From Ianthella basta (lineage: Eukaryota; Porifera; Demospongiae; Verongiida; Ianthellidae), in the NCBI GenBank assembly GCA_964019415.1, contig OZ025868.1:3416643-3480642 (forward strand): a stretch of DNA of 64,000 bases, in the 5' to 3' direction. The notes below the pieces were generated by a model that saw only the letters and a list, made by a program, of their open reading frames with translations, ran no database searches and had not been told where the DNA came from. The position numbers were made by a program, and so were the translations under genes. Below are positions 21,898 to 35,169 of this stretch, piece after piece; within the stretch, counting starts at the first letter, position 1, and every line of letters starts with the position of its first letter.

Positions 21898-21965
21898 CAG
21901 TAGCTTAATTAGCACAGTTGACTGACAATCTGTATGGTGCAGGGTTCAATTCCTACTTCACCCAT
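21898..21965 (+). repeat. tRNA-like (SINE-type) sequence 2
   Basis: 'tagcttaattagcacagttg' and 'gcagggttcaattcctac' again in A-box/B-box order. Upstream sequence around 21770-21860 is a diverged relative of 21450-21560 ('gcatgattg.gcaattcaac', then 'agatata'), so the pair looks like two copies of one short interspersed repeat. Confidence 0.4.
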
Positions 21966-22479
21966 TTCCCCTCTCTTTTTGCGTGACAATTCAACTCCTA
22001 CTCTTAGTACTTACCGTATATGTCCGTATAGAGGCCGGGCTTAAAAAGAGACCAGGGTTCAAAAAGAAGCCGGGGGTTCGAGCAGCGATTCATTAATAGA
22101 GGCAGGGTCCGAATAGAAGCCGGGTCTGGAATTCACATACTGGCACTCTTCAGCATCTGAGGTGCACTCTTTAGGTACGAACTCAGTGTGACACATAGTG
22201 ACTTACTGAAGTTCCCGCTGCAGTAGCGATGTCCAAGTCTGTAGAGAAGCACACCGGGTAGCTAGCTAATTCTTCCTGCAGCTAAAGGTAGCTATGGAGC
22301 GAATGTAGCATAGCCACGAATGAAGCTGATGTGAGGGAGATGGGAGTCGCTAGATGAAACCGAAGTACGAGCTTGGCGACTTCTGAGAACTCACACCTTC
22401 TCAGCGCATGCAGATCGACGGCAGCCATGTATTATTAGAGATTTTATATAGGAAACATGGCCAGGAATCAGTTCATTTT

Positions 22480-22705
22480 TAAGGTGTGCAAAAATGTTTC
22501 CTCCAAAAACAAGGGCAGACGTAGGGATGGTGCAGTGTGTCTTTGGAGGGCATGGCAAACCAGCTGGCAGAAAAACTGTAGGAACAAGGAGGAGGACCGG
22601 TTCATGCAAAGAGGAGGGCCAGCCTGTCCACGCATAACCTGGATCATTAACATTCGCTGACTTTGAATACATTTGCACCATCCCTACATCTGGCAACATT
22701 TTGCC
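22480..22705. repeat. Inverted repeat, left arm
   Basis: About 225 bp pairing with 23480-23705. The shared open frame reads KNVSSKNKGR..DGAVCLWR on plus here and on minus in the other arm. Several frames are open in both, so coding is not established. Confidence 0.85.
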
Positions 22706-23479
22706 ACGCTTCCTGCTAGTTACTGCGTAACCATTCCGACTATTCAGTTTCCCTTTTACACCTACAGGTACAGCCTTACAATTTGCCCATGCATCTCTCT
22801 GCTTTGCTGTGCACTATCTTCTCTGTCCACTAGGTGGTCCCTGCAAATTGCTTGCTACTCAATCTACATTGCTGTGCTCTAGAATCTAGGACCTCCTACT
22901 CTTCCAATTCTTTATGTGTTTCCATGTAAGTATCAGTTGCAGGCTCCATATTCTTTGGGTTCATGATCATCTCTTATGTAGCCATCTTGCTCTGCCATGA
23001 GACCCCCAGCAAACCACTAAGCTCAACTGCAGTGGCAATACTTACCATAGCTGTTCACTACATTGCTGTCTGCAAACCACCACACCCACTTTCATGCCCA
23101 CACTGTTTAGCTCTAGGCCAGCACAAACATTGTACACTTCACTGCCAACGTTTGTAAAATTCAACCTTCATAATATGTATATCCAGGTAGCTAGTGTTGT
23201 ACAGTATATCAGAACACACCTGTACATATGCATGCACCACTGTGTACCAGATTCTGCAATATTGCTATATAGCTGTACAGCCTTTTATCATCAGCACTTT
23301 AGTCACGTACGTGGGTGTATGCATGCAGCTTGGTGATGTGTACATGAGACGATGCATAGCTGGAATATAGGCATACAATTTTAGTCGCATGTAGTAGCCT
23401 TTTAGCTTGTTATTGCACACTCATAATTGCATGACAATATGCAGGCGGAGAAAAAGAGGATGGTAGCAAGACCGCAAGC

Positions 23480-23705
23480 ACAGCAAAATGTTGCCAGATT
23501 TAGGGATGGTGCAAATGTATTCAAAGTCAGCGAATGTTAATGATCTGGGTTTTGCGTGGACAGGCTGGCCCTCCTCTTTGCATGGACCGGCCCTCCTTGT
23601 TCCTACGTTTTTTCTGCCAGCTGGTTTGCCATGCCCTCCAGAGACACACTGCACCATCCCTACATCTGCCCTTGTTTTTGGAGGAAACATTTTTACACAC
23701 CCTTA
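23480..23705. repeat. Inverted repeat, right arm
   Basis: Reverse complement of 22480-22705 at roughly 90 percent identity by eye, separated by about 775 bp. Together they form a nested foldback structure within the 22012-24980 element. Confidence 0.85.
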
Positions 23706-23965
23706 TTTTTCGACTTTTTATGGAATGCAAATTTCAGATGGGCAACGGCTGGTCTACTTGAAAGGCTTCCAAACTACGGTGGCAACAAAGAAATCAATGT
23801 ACCCTGAATGCATGACAGGGTGTATAGCACATTGTGGGATGTGCCTGGGTGGGCAACCTAGGGTAAGCTGTGGTGGGTGGGTGCAAGATGCATTACTTCT
23901 GTTTGGATAGGCTATCATGTTGCAGAGTTAGCTGTAATAAGGCTAGGACGGCAGAACAGAGGGCT

Positions 23966-23985
23966 AGGGGGCTGTAGCCCCCCAA
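23966..23985. repeat. Short palindrome gggggctgtagcccccc
   Basis: GC-rich hairpin that looks like the tip of another small repeat. The flanks 'cggcagaacagagggctag' carry no gene. Confidence 0.6.
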
Positions 23986-24247
23986 AACTACTTGCTTCAG
24001 GAAATCGTGACGGTAGGCAAGACTGGCTTGGTCACGGAGTAACTCCCACAATCCCAAACATATTTCGCTGCCACTCTGACTCGCTGTTTGGAGGGATATT
24101 GGCTATAGCTAAGTATATACCCACACCACAGGCCGTCTCTACATGCATACGAAAGAACTGTACTGTACCTACACCCTTGAATGCAGGATGCTTGTGGAAT
24201 GGAACCGGAAGTGACAGCTAGCTTTGCACTGCCAAACAAACGCGGAA

Positions 24248-24271
24248 ATGGCGGCTGGAAGCAATCGCGCA
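24248..24271 (+). other. Possible short first exon with strong donor
   Basis: 'aaatggcggctggaagcaat' continues to a GTAAGTG donor after eight codons (MAAGSNRA). The context is GC-richer than the surroundings. No matching downstream exon was found, so it may be a chance ATG plus donor or the relic of a transposase gene in this element. Confidence 0.15.
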
Positions 24272-25344
24272 GTAAGTGAAAATGGCTGCCAAATGGCATG
24301 ACTGCGAAGAACCTCTAAAATAGTGCGTGGGTAAATGGTGGCCGAAGCATATCCCGTATGCACCCTGGAACATCTGACTGCATTGTGGAACTAACGATTG
24401 AAATGCAACTGAAAGGATTCGGCAGCTGGAGAACTAACAATGCAGGCCGGTTGCAACCGGTTGCCAATTACGTCATGGGAAAATGGTGACTCATAGCTAT
24501 GGGCACCGTAGACCGGAGAATTGTCACAAGGCATACTACGTCGCAGCATTCCCTAACCTACAAAAGGCACTAGCCAGGAAGGGGGCAAGAAGAACTGCGA
24601 ATGAATTGTTGTCTTACTTCTTGTCGTTCGTGAGCTACAGCTGACGGAGAAGAAGAAGAAGATGAAACACGGAAAATGACGACGACGCTTTCTATCCAAC
24701 GGCGCACTTGCGCTTGGAAGTAAGGTTAGCTCTGAATACTGTACAGCCTCCCATCTTCATAGACGGTTTCTTTCGCCGGTTCTTACTTCTGTTTAGGAGT
24801 AGCGCTACTTTTTATTTGTATTACAGCATACAAACAACCACCACCATCCCTACATAGACAGCACTACCGTGCTGTCTGATAGAGGCCAGGCTCAAACAGA
24901 AGTCGGGCTCGAATAGAGGCCGGGTCCAAAACCTCTTGAAAGAAATGGAGGCCTGGGCCTCTATTTGGACATATACGGTAATTCACTTTCTACCCACAAT
25001 AAACACACAACATACAGTCACCAAATACATGTAGAGTGTTCGCGCTAGTTGATGGAAGGAAAACACCACCAGTGCAAGTTGCTATAAGGTCAGGCAGCTG
25101 GGCACCAGCATCGATCAACGCAAGTTGGAGTGGGATGCAGCAACACTGCAACTTGAACTTGGGCATGAACATGTTTCACAGTTGTGCCCAAGTGCAAGTA
25201 GCATGCTGTTTCACTTGGAATGAGGAATCACATGCATATGTGAAGGGTGAATACCTAAACACCGATGGCAATCCAATCTGTACAGCACTGGAGCTGGCCA
25301 TCTCCCTAAAACAACTTAGCCCTGCGCCGTCTCCATAAAGAACT

Positions 25345-26985
<1,641 letters not shown>

Positions 26986-27065
26986 ATTTGTCTGTGATTG
27001 TGACTGTTACATGTGTATGTACATATGTGTCTACCTATAATGTGTACATGTGTGAACCCATTCAG

Positions 27066-27195
27066 GTGGGAGCTGCCATATCAATGACATATTTATGCCA
27101 CAGGCCAGCCCACTGTGTTTGTGGGCACTGGACAGACCTACAATGACTTCAAGAGCCTCAACGTGCAGTCAGTGGTACAGGCACTGCTCAACTGA
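27066..27195 (+). pseudogene. SRPRA: Copy 3 of the SRPRA terminal exon, frameshifted
   Basis: Acceptor 'ccattcag', then VGAAISMTY, then a 4-base gain (tttatgccacagg) that shifts the frame. The downstream part still spells, in another frame, [13 protein letters not shown] followed by TGA. The frameshift shows that this copy is not under coding constraint. Confidence 0.75.
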
Positions 27196-28610
27196 GAGGA
27201 CAGAGTGATCTACAGTGCAAAATACAAGGTTAAAACCTAGCCTAGTAGTGAACGCTGGTAGTTTAGTTCTTGCAAAGTGCTTATATATATATATTTTTAT
27301 TTATTATTTTTATATATAGGTTGGAGGTATGCGCGTAACATATATATGTGTGTGTGTATGTACAACTGAGATACTGCATTAGGATTGTACTGTAGCTCTG
27401 CACAACATAAGGAGGCTTGTGTTTGTTGTATTTGAAGAACATATATATATACTGTATGAGTTATACTGTTAATTCATGGAGGTACTGTACATCTGTGTGA
27501 GCTGATGCATGAGACAATTCAATGTCTCTGTGCTTATGCAGTCAGTGACTACGATTATACTTTCCTGAGATCACATGAGCATGCCACACAACACGTGCAC
27601 ATATGTATGAAAGACATACACATGTTATGTAACAGCTGCATGATTCAGCAAGCCATGCAGCACATGCACATCATGCACTCTGCCATGCAATCTGGAGAGG
27701 AGCATCCCTCATGATCACCTGCTGCAGATGTATTTATGAAAACATGCCGTGCATTCCAGCTAGCAGCTGCAGCCTGTCATTACACTAGGTCACACTTCCA
27801 TGGCTGGGTCTGCCTGCTATCATATGCCAGCCTCCACTACTTGACAGTGAAGTAAATCAATGTTTGCACACTTCACTGTCAGCCCATTGTGTTGTGAGTG
27901 TTGCCAGCACAGTACATATGTACGTATGTGTTGATGCTTTAGGGCTGCAACCAGTATGTTGCAGCACAATCATATGCATATCATTATTATTAACCCTTTT
28001 AAGGCAAGGATCCCTGCAAATGTCTAACTGCTTGTGAAGTGTGTTCTCAGCCAGGTTTCTCCACTGACCATCACACTCTGTCATCCTCCTGCAGCTGATT
28101 CTTCTCTCAATCAAGTCTTCACTACGCCACCATCTCTGACCCCCCCCCCCCCCCCCATCACACTATGTACTGTAACTATGCATTGTTTGTATATGTACGT
28201 ATATATAATAGAGACAAAGGTGAAGCTATGCAAACATGCCAGGCTAATGCAGTGTAATGTGCAATGTCTTGCTGTGTAGGGAGACCCACAAAATGTATAA
28301 TCATAGCTGAACATTGATACTGTTTGTAATTATTGCAAACAAAGTTGATTACACGCTGTCGAATTCTTACTCAGTCCTTAAGCAAAAGACTGTCAAACAG
28401 ATTCACAAAGTGTCTGTCAATGCAGTAATTAAATGCACATACTGATACAGATGTTTACAGGAATGCAACAAACACAACCACAAATTAAAATTATGCAATC
28501 AATAAGATGCGTACATTACAATGTTGTACAATTCTGCTTAATCTAGTGCTAGCTATACTGTATGTATATATGCATAGGTTAGGTTGGGAGTTTTCTGCTG
28601 TATCACTTCT
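27196..28610. repeat. Spacer of duplicated unit A (copy 2)
   Basis: Counterpart of 4365-5717, with a few short insertions near 27290-27340 and 27440. Nothing in it is supported as a gene. Confidence 0.8.
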
Positions 28611-29948
28611 CTATATGGCCCCAACCTCTGGGGGTTCATTGTTGGCCTGATTTCCCGTGACTCGTCTCCACAGACCATACAGAGTAGCCTTTATGCCTTT
28701 CTGATCAGTGCCTCTGGTGCTAGGTTGACCATTGTGGTCACGGGAAGGTCTCAACGCATCAAGTATTTCCGTCATCATCTGGCGCTGCTGCTCCATCACC
28801 AGCTGAAATGCGTTTTCAACACCATCAACCCGCTCATGTACCTGCCTGGTTCCATGTTCAGCTCGATCCCTCACGTCTGCAACCTCATTCACAACACAGT
28901 CAACTCGTTCATTGACCTGCCTATGATTACCTTCAACTTGTGTCTCCACCCTTCCCATACCATTCTCGAGCACAACAAGCCGTCTCTTCACATCCGTCAT
29001 GTCGCTCTCAAGAGTGGCAGCTCGTCTCTTCAGTCTACCAACATCACCCTCAACACGGTCAACTCGCTCATTCACTGCACTTTCAAGTGCACCAATCTGT
29101 GTCCTCAGAGCTCCAATGTCACCCTCAACACGGCCAATTTGCTCATTCATTGCACTCTCAAGTGCACCAATCTGTGTCCTCACAGTTCCAATGTCCCCCT
29201 CAACGCGGCCAATTTGCTCATTCACTGCACTCTCAAGTTCACCAACCTGCGTCCTCAGAGTTCCAACGTCACCCTCAACACGGCCAATTTGCCCATTCAC
29301 CACACTCTCAAGTTCACTGACCTGTGTCCTCACAGTTCCAACATCACCATCAACACGGTCAACTCGCTCATTCACTGCACTCTCAAGTGCACTGACCTGC
29401 ATCCTCACATTCCCAATGTCACCCTCAACACGGTCAACTCGCTCATTCCCTGCACTCTCAAGTGCACCAATCTGTGTCCTCACAGTTCCAATGTCACCCT
29501 CAACACGGCCAATTTGCTCATTCATTGCACTCTCAAGTGCACCAACCTGCATCCTCAGAGTTCCGACGTCACCTTCAACACGGTTAATTTGCCCATTCAC
29601 TGCACCCTCAAGTGCACCGACCTGCATCCTCACAGTTCCAACTTCACCCTCAACACGGCCAATTTGCCCATTTACTGCACCCTCAAGTGCACCGACCTGC
29701 GTCCTCACATTCTCAACATCACCCTCAACACGGCTAATGTAACTTAAATTACTAACACCCCTTGCCCTCATCTCATCCATTTCACTCTCAACATGGCCAC
29801 CCCATGTCTGCAATGTTGCAACATCATTGCCAACTCTGCCCACATGATCACCAACACGGTCTACTTCTTCAGTAGAAGCCAGTGGCCCTCTAGCACCTTT
29901 CAATGTATTCCTAAAACTGGGTTGTGCACGAGGAGAGGAGAAGACCAA
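28611..29948 (-). CDS. Coiled-coil protein with 25-residue repeats, paralog 3
   Basis: Open frame of 445 codons. After the shared N-terminal part (GPLASTEEVDRVGDHVGRVG, then MRARGVSNLSYISRVEGDV) come nine 25-residue repeats (ALESAMNEQIGRVEGDIGTV and variants), then the same degenerate coiled coil and tail as paralog 1, ending NEPPEVGAI. Repeat number and order differ from paralog 1 (9 against 11) although the flanks are nearly identical, so units have been gained or lost since duplication without breaking the frame. The frame starts with TTG behind a pyrimidine-rich acceptor-like stretch. I assume an unseen upstream exon. No known family is recognised. Confidence 0.6.
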   Translation of the reverse strand: MVFSSPRAQPSFRNTLKGARGPLASTEEVDRVGDHVGRVGNDVATLQTWGGHVESEMDEMRARGVSNLSYISRVEGDVENVRTQVGALEGAVNGQIGRVEGEVGTVRMQVGALEGAVNGQINRVEGDVGTLRMQVGALESAMNEQIGRVEGDIGTVRTQIGALESAGNERVDRVEGDIGNVRMQVSALESAVNERVDRVDGDVGTVRTQVSELESVVNGQIGRVEGDVGTLRTQVGELESAVNEQIGRVEGDIGTVRTQIGALESAMNEQIGRVEGDIGALRTQIGALESAVNERVDRVEGDVGRLKRRAATLESDMTDVKRRLVVLENGMGRVETQVEGNHRQVNERVDCVVNEVADVRDRAEHGTRQVHERVDGVENAFQLVMEQQRQMMTEILDALRPSRDHNGQPSTRGTDQKGIKATLYGLWRRVTGNQANNEPPEVGAI

Positions 29949-30334
29949 ACACTACTTACTTGTACGTCAGAGTACAATATATTTATGCGTATGGTCAAAC
30001 TACCGTCTATAGCATGTGTTGGGCTGCATGCATGGCACCATTTCTAGTGAATGCAAAGCATTGTGGGGTGAGCCTGAGGGAGTGTGGGTAATGAGCAAAC
30101 TTCGTCTAATCTTGGAAGAAAGGCTGGTAACCGAATGGTCTTTATTAAATCCAGCGGCACACTCCTAAATTGTCTGTTCCAAGTGCATGCTGTTTCACTT
30201 GGAATGAGGAATCACAGTCATGCATAATTATGTGAAGGATGAATACCTGAGCACCGATAGCAATCCAATCAGTAGAGCACTGGAGCTGGCCATAAAACAA
30301 TGTAGCCCCAGGCCATCTCTATAAAGAACTTAGT

Positions 30335-31380
30335 ACATAAACTAGCATTTATTAGCATTTAATAGGGTTAACGGGGGACAAATTCAGTAAGTTCAATGTC
30401 GAGACGGCCCAACGCCAACTTGCAACAACAGTCGAGGCTAAGTTGGTGCATAGACAAACGTTTCGAACTTAGGTACACCAGCCATAGACGAACGTTTCGA
30501 ACTTAGGTACACCAGCCATAGACAAACGTTTCGAACTTAGGTACACCAACCATAGACAAACGTTTCGATCGTTAGTCTATGGTTGGTGTACCTAAGTTCT
30601 TTATCAACACGGCCTGAGGCTACGTAAGTGGTTACGCGAATAGCTAGCTACAGAGATGGCCTGAATCTGACATGGCCATGTCCGTACAAAGCGTGCAAAC
30701 ACAACTCACAGATTCCTAGCATAAGTGGCCATTGCCACTGTTGTTAGTAGAGTTGATCAGCTGAACTCCACCGAAGCAAGGCACCGCAGTACCGGCCCAG
30801 TACCGCCAAGAGACTGTTACAAGATAGCGAACTGCTGTTCACTTGCACCAGCTAGTGGCAGGTGGCGGATCTCTGCTGAAACTGATCGAATGCGGTATCT
30901 TGCTCTGAGGAGTTTCCGCAAGCGTACGTATAACAACTTATTGCATCATTCCCGATGACTCAGCACGTCACTAATAAATAGCGTCATCGCCCCGCGGAGG
31001 ACGTACGAGAGTGGGATGCGGAACATGGGTCATTCACAATGAGTCAGCAATACTAATAGTCCATCCGATCCGACCCCGGTGGGGTAGGGATGGGAATATA
31101 TCCTCTTGGGAGTTATGTGCGCACATTATGCTCAGTCACTGTACATGTCAGACCGACTCAGTCAGAAGCAGCTGTACAATACACGTGAGACTCGATCATG
31201 CTCTCCGCTTCTCACTGATACGCACTTACGACACTGGGTTTCCTGCAGATCTATGCATAGACCACAAGCCCATGTTTATAGCCATAGAAACACCACCCGT
31301 AACAGGACTATAAAACTGTCAGAAATCCGCTTAGAACCATGACCCAAGGTGTAGCTGCAAGCCAGCAATTCGCGCAATTT
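30335..31380. repeat. Block R3, third full copy
   Basis: Includes the tandem/hairpin array at 30450-30599, the segment around 'gcgtacgtataacaactta' that is the empty site for the 11925 insertion, and the end 'cagcaattcgcgc'. Confidence 0.75.
30450..30599. repeat. Three 34-bp tandem units ending in a 25-bp-arm hairpin
   Basis: The unit 'ccatagac.aacgtttcgaac' plus 'ttaggtacacca.' repeats at 30450, 30482 and 30516. The last unit pairs with an inverted copy: arms 30533-30557 and 30575-30599 are perfect over 25 bp. Confidence 0.9.
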
Positions 31381-31384
31381 CCCA

Positions 31385-31570
31385 ATAGCACTGGTGGTTT
31401 AATTCCTAATAGCACCAGTTCATAGTCGTTTCCTAGTAGCACTAGTAGCATGGGTGGTCTTTTTCCTATACTGGTGGTACTTTTCCTAATAGCATTGGTG
31501 GTCGTTTCCTAGTAGCACTAGTATATAGCATGGATGGTCTTTTCCCAGGTGGTCTATGTTCCTAACAGCA
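31385..31570. repeat. Imperfect minisatellite related to 13970-14100
   Basis: Units such as 'agtagcactagtagcatggg' and 'ttcctaatagca' in irregular order. Confidence 0.75.
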
Positions 31571-31585
31571 CTAGTGCGTGCGTGC

Positions 31586-31616
<31 letters not shown>

Positions 31617-31739
31617 CATTTCTATGCCTGTTCATGTGTATGTGCATTTGTCTGTGAATATTGTTGTTGCCTGCATTTGCACATTAGAACCTGACATGGC
31701 CATGTCCGTACAAAGCGTGCAAACAAAACTCACAGATTC

Positions 31740-31863
31740 AGGTGCATGGGAGCAGCCACATCAATGGCATAAATATGTCACAGGTCAGCCTATAGTGTTT
31801 ATGCACTGGACAGACCTACAAGAGCCTCAACGTGCAGTCAGTGGTACAGGCACTGCTCAATTG
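31740..31863 (+). pseudogene. SRPRA: Degenerate SRPRA exon copy
   Basis: The end 'gtcagtggtacaggcactgc' plus 'tcaattgag' and the middle 'cactggacagacctac' match the exon copies, with internal deletions and substitutions. Its 3' flank ('gagagaggacagagtgacc') also follows the other copies. Confidence 0.6.
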
Positions 31864-31869
31864 AGAGAG

Positions 31870-34800
31870 GACAGAGTGACCCACAGTGCAGTATATGAGG
31901 TACTGCCTGCCACAAATCACCAACTGCTTCAGCCGTTGTCGTCAGTTGAGTTGGTGCCAAAAGTTCAATCCAAAGTAAGGCACAGCAGTATTGCCAGTAA
32001 ACTGTAACAGAAACACAATAACTTCTGTTCACTTTTACCAGCGGAAGAGTCTGGATCTTCAACAGCTGAGACTGGATGTGTTGTTTTGCTCTGCAGGTTT
32101 TATTGTAAGCTATATATCAACATTACATCATTCACAATTATATCATAATTATACTCACACAGCACCTCACTTGCTATGGTAATAGTATTGATAGCTGGGG
32201 ACGAGGGGACACATGCATTACTGATTGCATTATGCAAAAATTAAATTAACTTTTGATGGAAATCAACAGGAGCTATACACCCTCTTAGGAATGACATAGG
32301 CTGCACAGCAGATACAATTGTGCAGAGTTCAAGTCAGAATGGCAACTGTAGGCTCTTCAAATACCATTCAAATTTGACCTTCATTACAATATCAAAAACT
32401 AGCTTAAAAATTTGGTTCCCAGCACAGTCTGCCGTAATAATGTATAATCTGCTAGTATGTACAGTGGAACATGTTGAAGATGGTCACTGTGTTATATTAG
32501 GCAGCCATTTCTCTAAAACAGCCAGCTAGTCTACCTAGCCCCAACTAGCACTAAATATTGCAATCTACCTCTGTAATGCAGCCACCTCTCTATATAGGTC
32601 ACTACAGTTAGAACTGGCCTAAAGTTGGCTGTCTTAGACAGTTCATTGAAGTAATACTTTGATATCTCTACACGCTTTGAGTCACTGAAGCCAGCGCACT
32701 ACTACAGAAGCAGTATAATATACGTAAGTACTAATATATTCACGATTATTATACTGACAATCATTATATATAATTAGTATCACCTGCAAACAGATGCCGT
32801 TCATTCGTGCCGTGACAACTATGTTGCAGTGCCTTACTGCACATGCTCCAGGATGTATGTCCACACCTCGCCTGGAATGCTTCTCTCCCATTTGTCATTC
32901 GGCAATGGATGGTGTGGATCTCTGAATGGTTGGTTGTGTGTGCGCACATTACTGCCTCCTACATCATTAGCTGTTGTGACGGTCACTCTTGGATGCAACA
33001 TCCACAGTGGGTGGGTCAAGTTGTGCAGCTGTGGTCTGCGTAGGTGATCTCCATGGGCCCATGGATGGTGTGGACTTAGGGATGGTTGGTTGTGAGCGCA
33101 TGACTGCTGACCTGCTGGATGTAACATCACACAATGGGTGAGGCAAATTGAACAGCAGTTGTCTACACACGTTATCTCCGTGGGCCCACAGACATAACCC
33201 ATGCAGCTTTCCGCTGTTCAACTTGGCTCACCCCGTAACATAGACCACACCACTGCACAAAAATACAACATACAAACATATCACAAACATATAAACTCAC
33301 CCCATTCTTGGTTACCATCTTTCGGCTTGCAACAGGGGACACGTCTCATTCAAATCCAACCACAATTGGTGTGGATCAGTCAATGCTTTGTACCCAACAT
33401 TGACTTTGCAACTCTCACAGCTTGCGACAGGGACACTTCTCAGTCTAATCCAACCACAATTGGTGTGGATCAGTCAATGCTTTGTACCCTACATTGACTT
33501 TGCAACTCTCACGGCTTGCGACAGGGACACTTCTCAGTCAAATCCAACCACAATTGGTGTGGATCAGTCAATGCTCTGTACCCAACATTGACTTTTCAAC
33601 TCTCACAGCTTGCAACAGGGGACACTTCTCAGTCAAATCCAACCACAATTGGTGTGGATCAGTCAATGCTTTGTACCCTACATTGACTTTGCAACTCTCA
33701 CAGCTTGAAACAGGGACACTTCTCATTCAAATCCAACCACAATTGGTGTGGATCAGTCAATGCTTTGTACCCAACATTGACTTTGCAACTCTCACGGCTT
33801 GCGACAGGGACACTTCTCATTCAAATCTAACCACAATTGGTGTGGATCAGTCAATGCTTTGTACCCAACATTGACTTTGGCAACTCTTACGGCTTGCAAC
33901 AGGGACACTTCTCATTCAAATCCAACCCAACCACACTTGGTTTGGATCAGTCAATGCTTTGTACCCAACATTGACTGTCTCAGTCAGCTACCACTTCACC
34001 CCAGCCGACCATTTCTGGTTACCATCTCTCGGCTGTCCCATATACGCGATGAGACAGGATCGGAACCGTCTAGGCTGCCATATCGACTAGCACACATTCA
34101 GCGACAGCAGTTTCTCTGATCCCCTTCGGGTGGATGGAGGCTTACTGAACCGCCTGCGCGTATCTGCCTGGCAGCAATCCGTCGATTCTGTACTCGACCA
34201 CGGACCACACTGACAACATAAACAGTGCATGCGTAGGGCGGTCTAAACAATTTGAAGTGCATGTACGACACTTTTCCATTTACTCGCTCGCCTCGCTCTC
34301 GACCATGAGCCCTCTTGTCTCGCCTAGCCAAACCTTGCTCAATAAACAGAAAACAAAAAAGGAGCTTGGCTATACGCGAGACTATATGGCTGCCATACCG
34401 ATCACGGTCGTGCCTTCGTTTACTACTACTGCGTGCATTGAGAGGGGTCACTGTGCTTATAATCACGCACAGAGCAACACACCCGACTTGCATTCCCTTC
34501 TCGCACATATTCCTCTTTGTCAAGTGCAGCAGTCTGGTTGGATGGACTGCATTCATGACTAGCACTGACATCTCGTTGGGCAGACTAGCTGACCCAGCAT
34601 GACTTCATGTTGCATATACCACTCATCTCCCTCGACTTTACGGGAGAGCACTTGTGCAACATCGGCCCCTTCAAGCCTTTTCGAATCAACCTGTCCATAC
34701 GCGCGAGACAGGATCTGATCTGCGCTGCCTTTAGGACTAGCACACATTAAGCGACAGCAGTTTCCCTTATCCACCTTCGGGCGGATTATAGAGGCTTACT

Positions 34801-35060
34801 GAACCGCCTGCGTGTATCTGCCTGGCAGCTGGCCGTCGAGTCTTTACTAGACATCGGACCATGCGGAGACACCGTGGTCTCGCCTGTGTTTGCATCATAC
34901 CGGTACCCTAACCCACTCAACCCCTATAGTAGTCACTAGAGGTATACCACGAGTGGTATGGCAATTAAAGGGACAAGAGCCATATTTATGTCACGCTTCG
35001 CGAGATCGGTCTAATCGCGTGGATCAGACAGATCACATTGGCAGGCATATAGGTAACATT
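31870..35060. repeat. Block R4 copy 1
   Basis: About 3.2 kb repeated at 44160-47400. It includes the 94-bp minisatellite, the 'gaaccgcctgcgcgtatctg' region and the 'acgagtggtatggcaattaa' end. ORFs within it are disrupted or shifted between copies, so no gene is called. Its right end is interrupted by the LINE fragment at 35170. Confidence 0.8.
33340..33995. repeat. 94-bp minisatellite, about 7 copies
   Basis: The unit contains 'ggtgtggatcagtcaatgct', 'ttgtacccaacattgacttt' and 'gcttgcaacagggacac'. Because 94 is not a multiple of three, ORFs through it rotate frame with each unit. Confidence 0.95.
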
Positions 35061-35169
35061 AATAGGTAACATTTAGGTATTTTTTAACATAGGTAACATT
35101 TTTAACATTAGGTAACATTAATATTTTATGTAATAATATATGATATATATATGATATAATATATATATA

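Larger units (their letters stand above)
22012..24980. mobile_element. 3-kb element with terminal inverted repeats
   Basis: The left end 'taccgtatatgtccgtatag' is matched in reverse complement at 24955-24980 ('taccgtatatgtccaaatag'). Both ends are followed by several copies of an 'atagaggccgggtc' motif, a usual layout for subterminal transposase-binding sites. The inside contains a second inverted repeat (22480-22705/23480-23705) and a GC-richer stretch at 24190-24720. No transposase frame is visible. Target duplication is unclear beyond TTA/TAA at the edges. Confidence 0.65.

Noticed and set aside
21898-21965. Functional tRNA gene
   Set aside because: The T-arm stem has two mismatched pairs, and I cannot form a full cloverleaf with a paired acceptor stem.
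28584-29747. 387-codon plus-strand ORF opposite coiled-coil paralog 3
   Set aside because: It is the mirror of the 75-bp repeat. The minus frame gives a regular coiled coil shared by all paralogs, while the plus frame gives a low-complexity Cys/Asn/Leu/His peptide.
33388-34119. Overlapping ORFs MYPTLTLQLS... in the 94-bp minisatellite
   Set aside because: The unit length is not a multiple of three, so frames rotate and open runs are by-products of the repeat.
34098-34571. 157-codon minus ORF in block R4
   Set aside because: The matching region at 46288-46800 is broken into different frames by the 50-bp expansion and single-base differences, so it is not conserved as protein.
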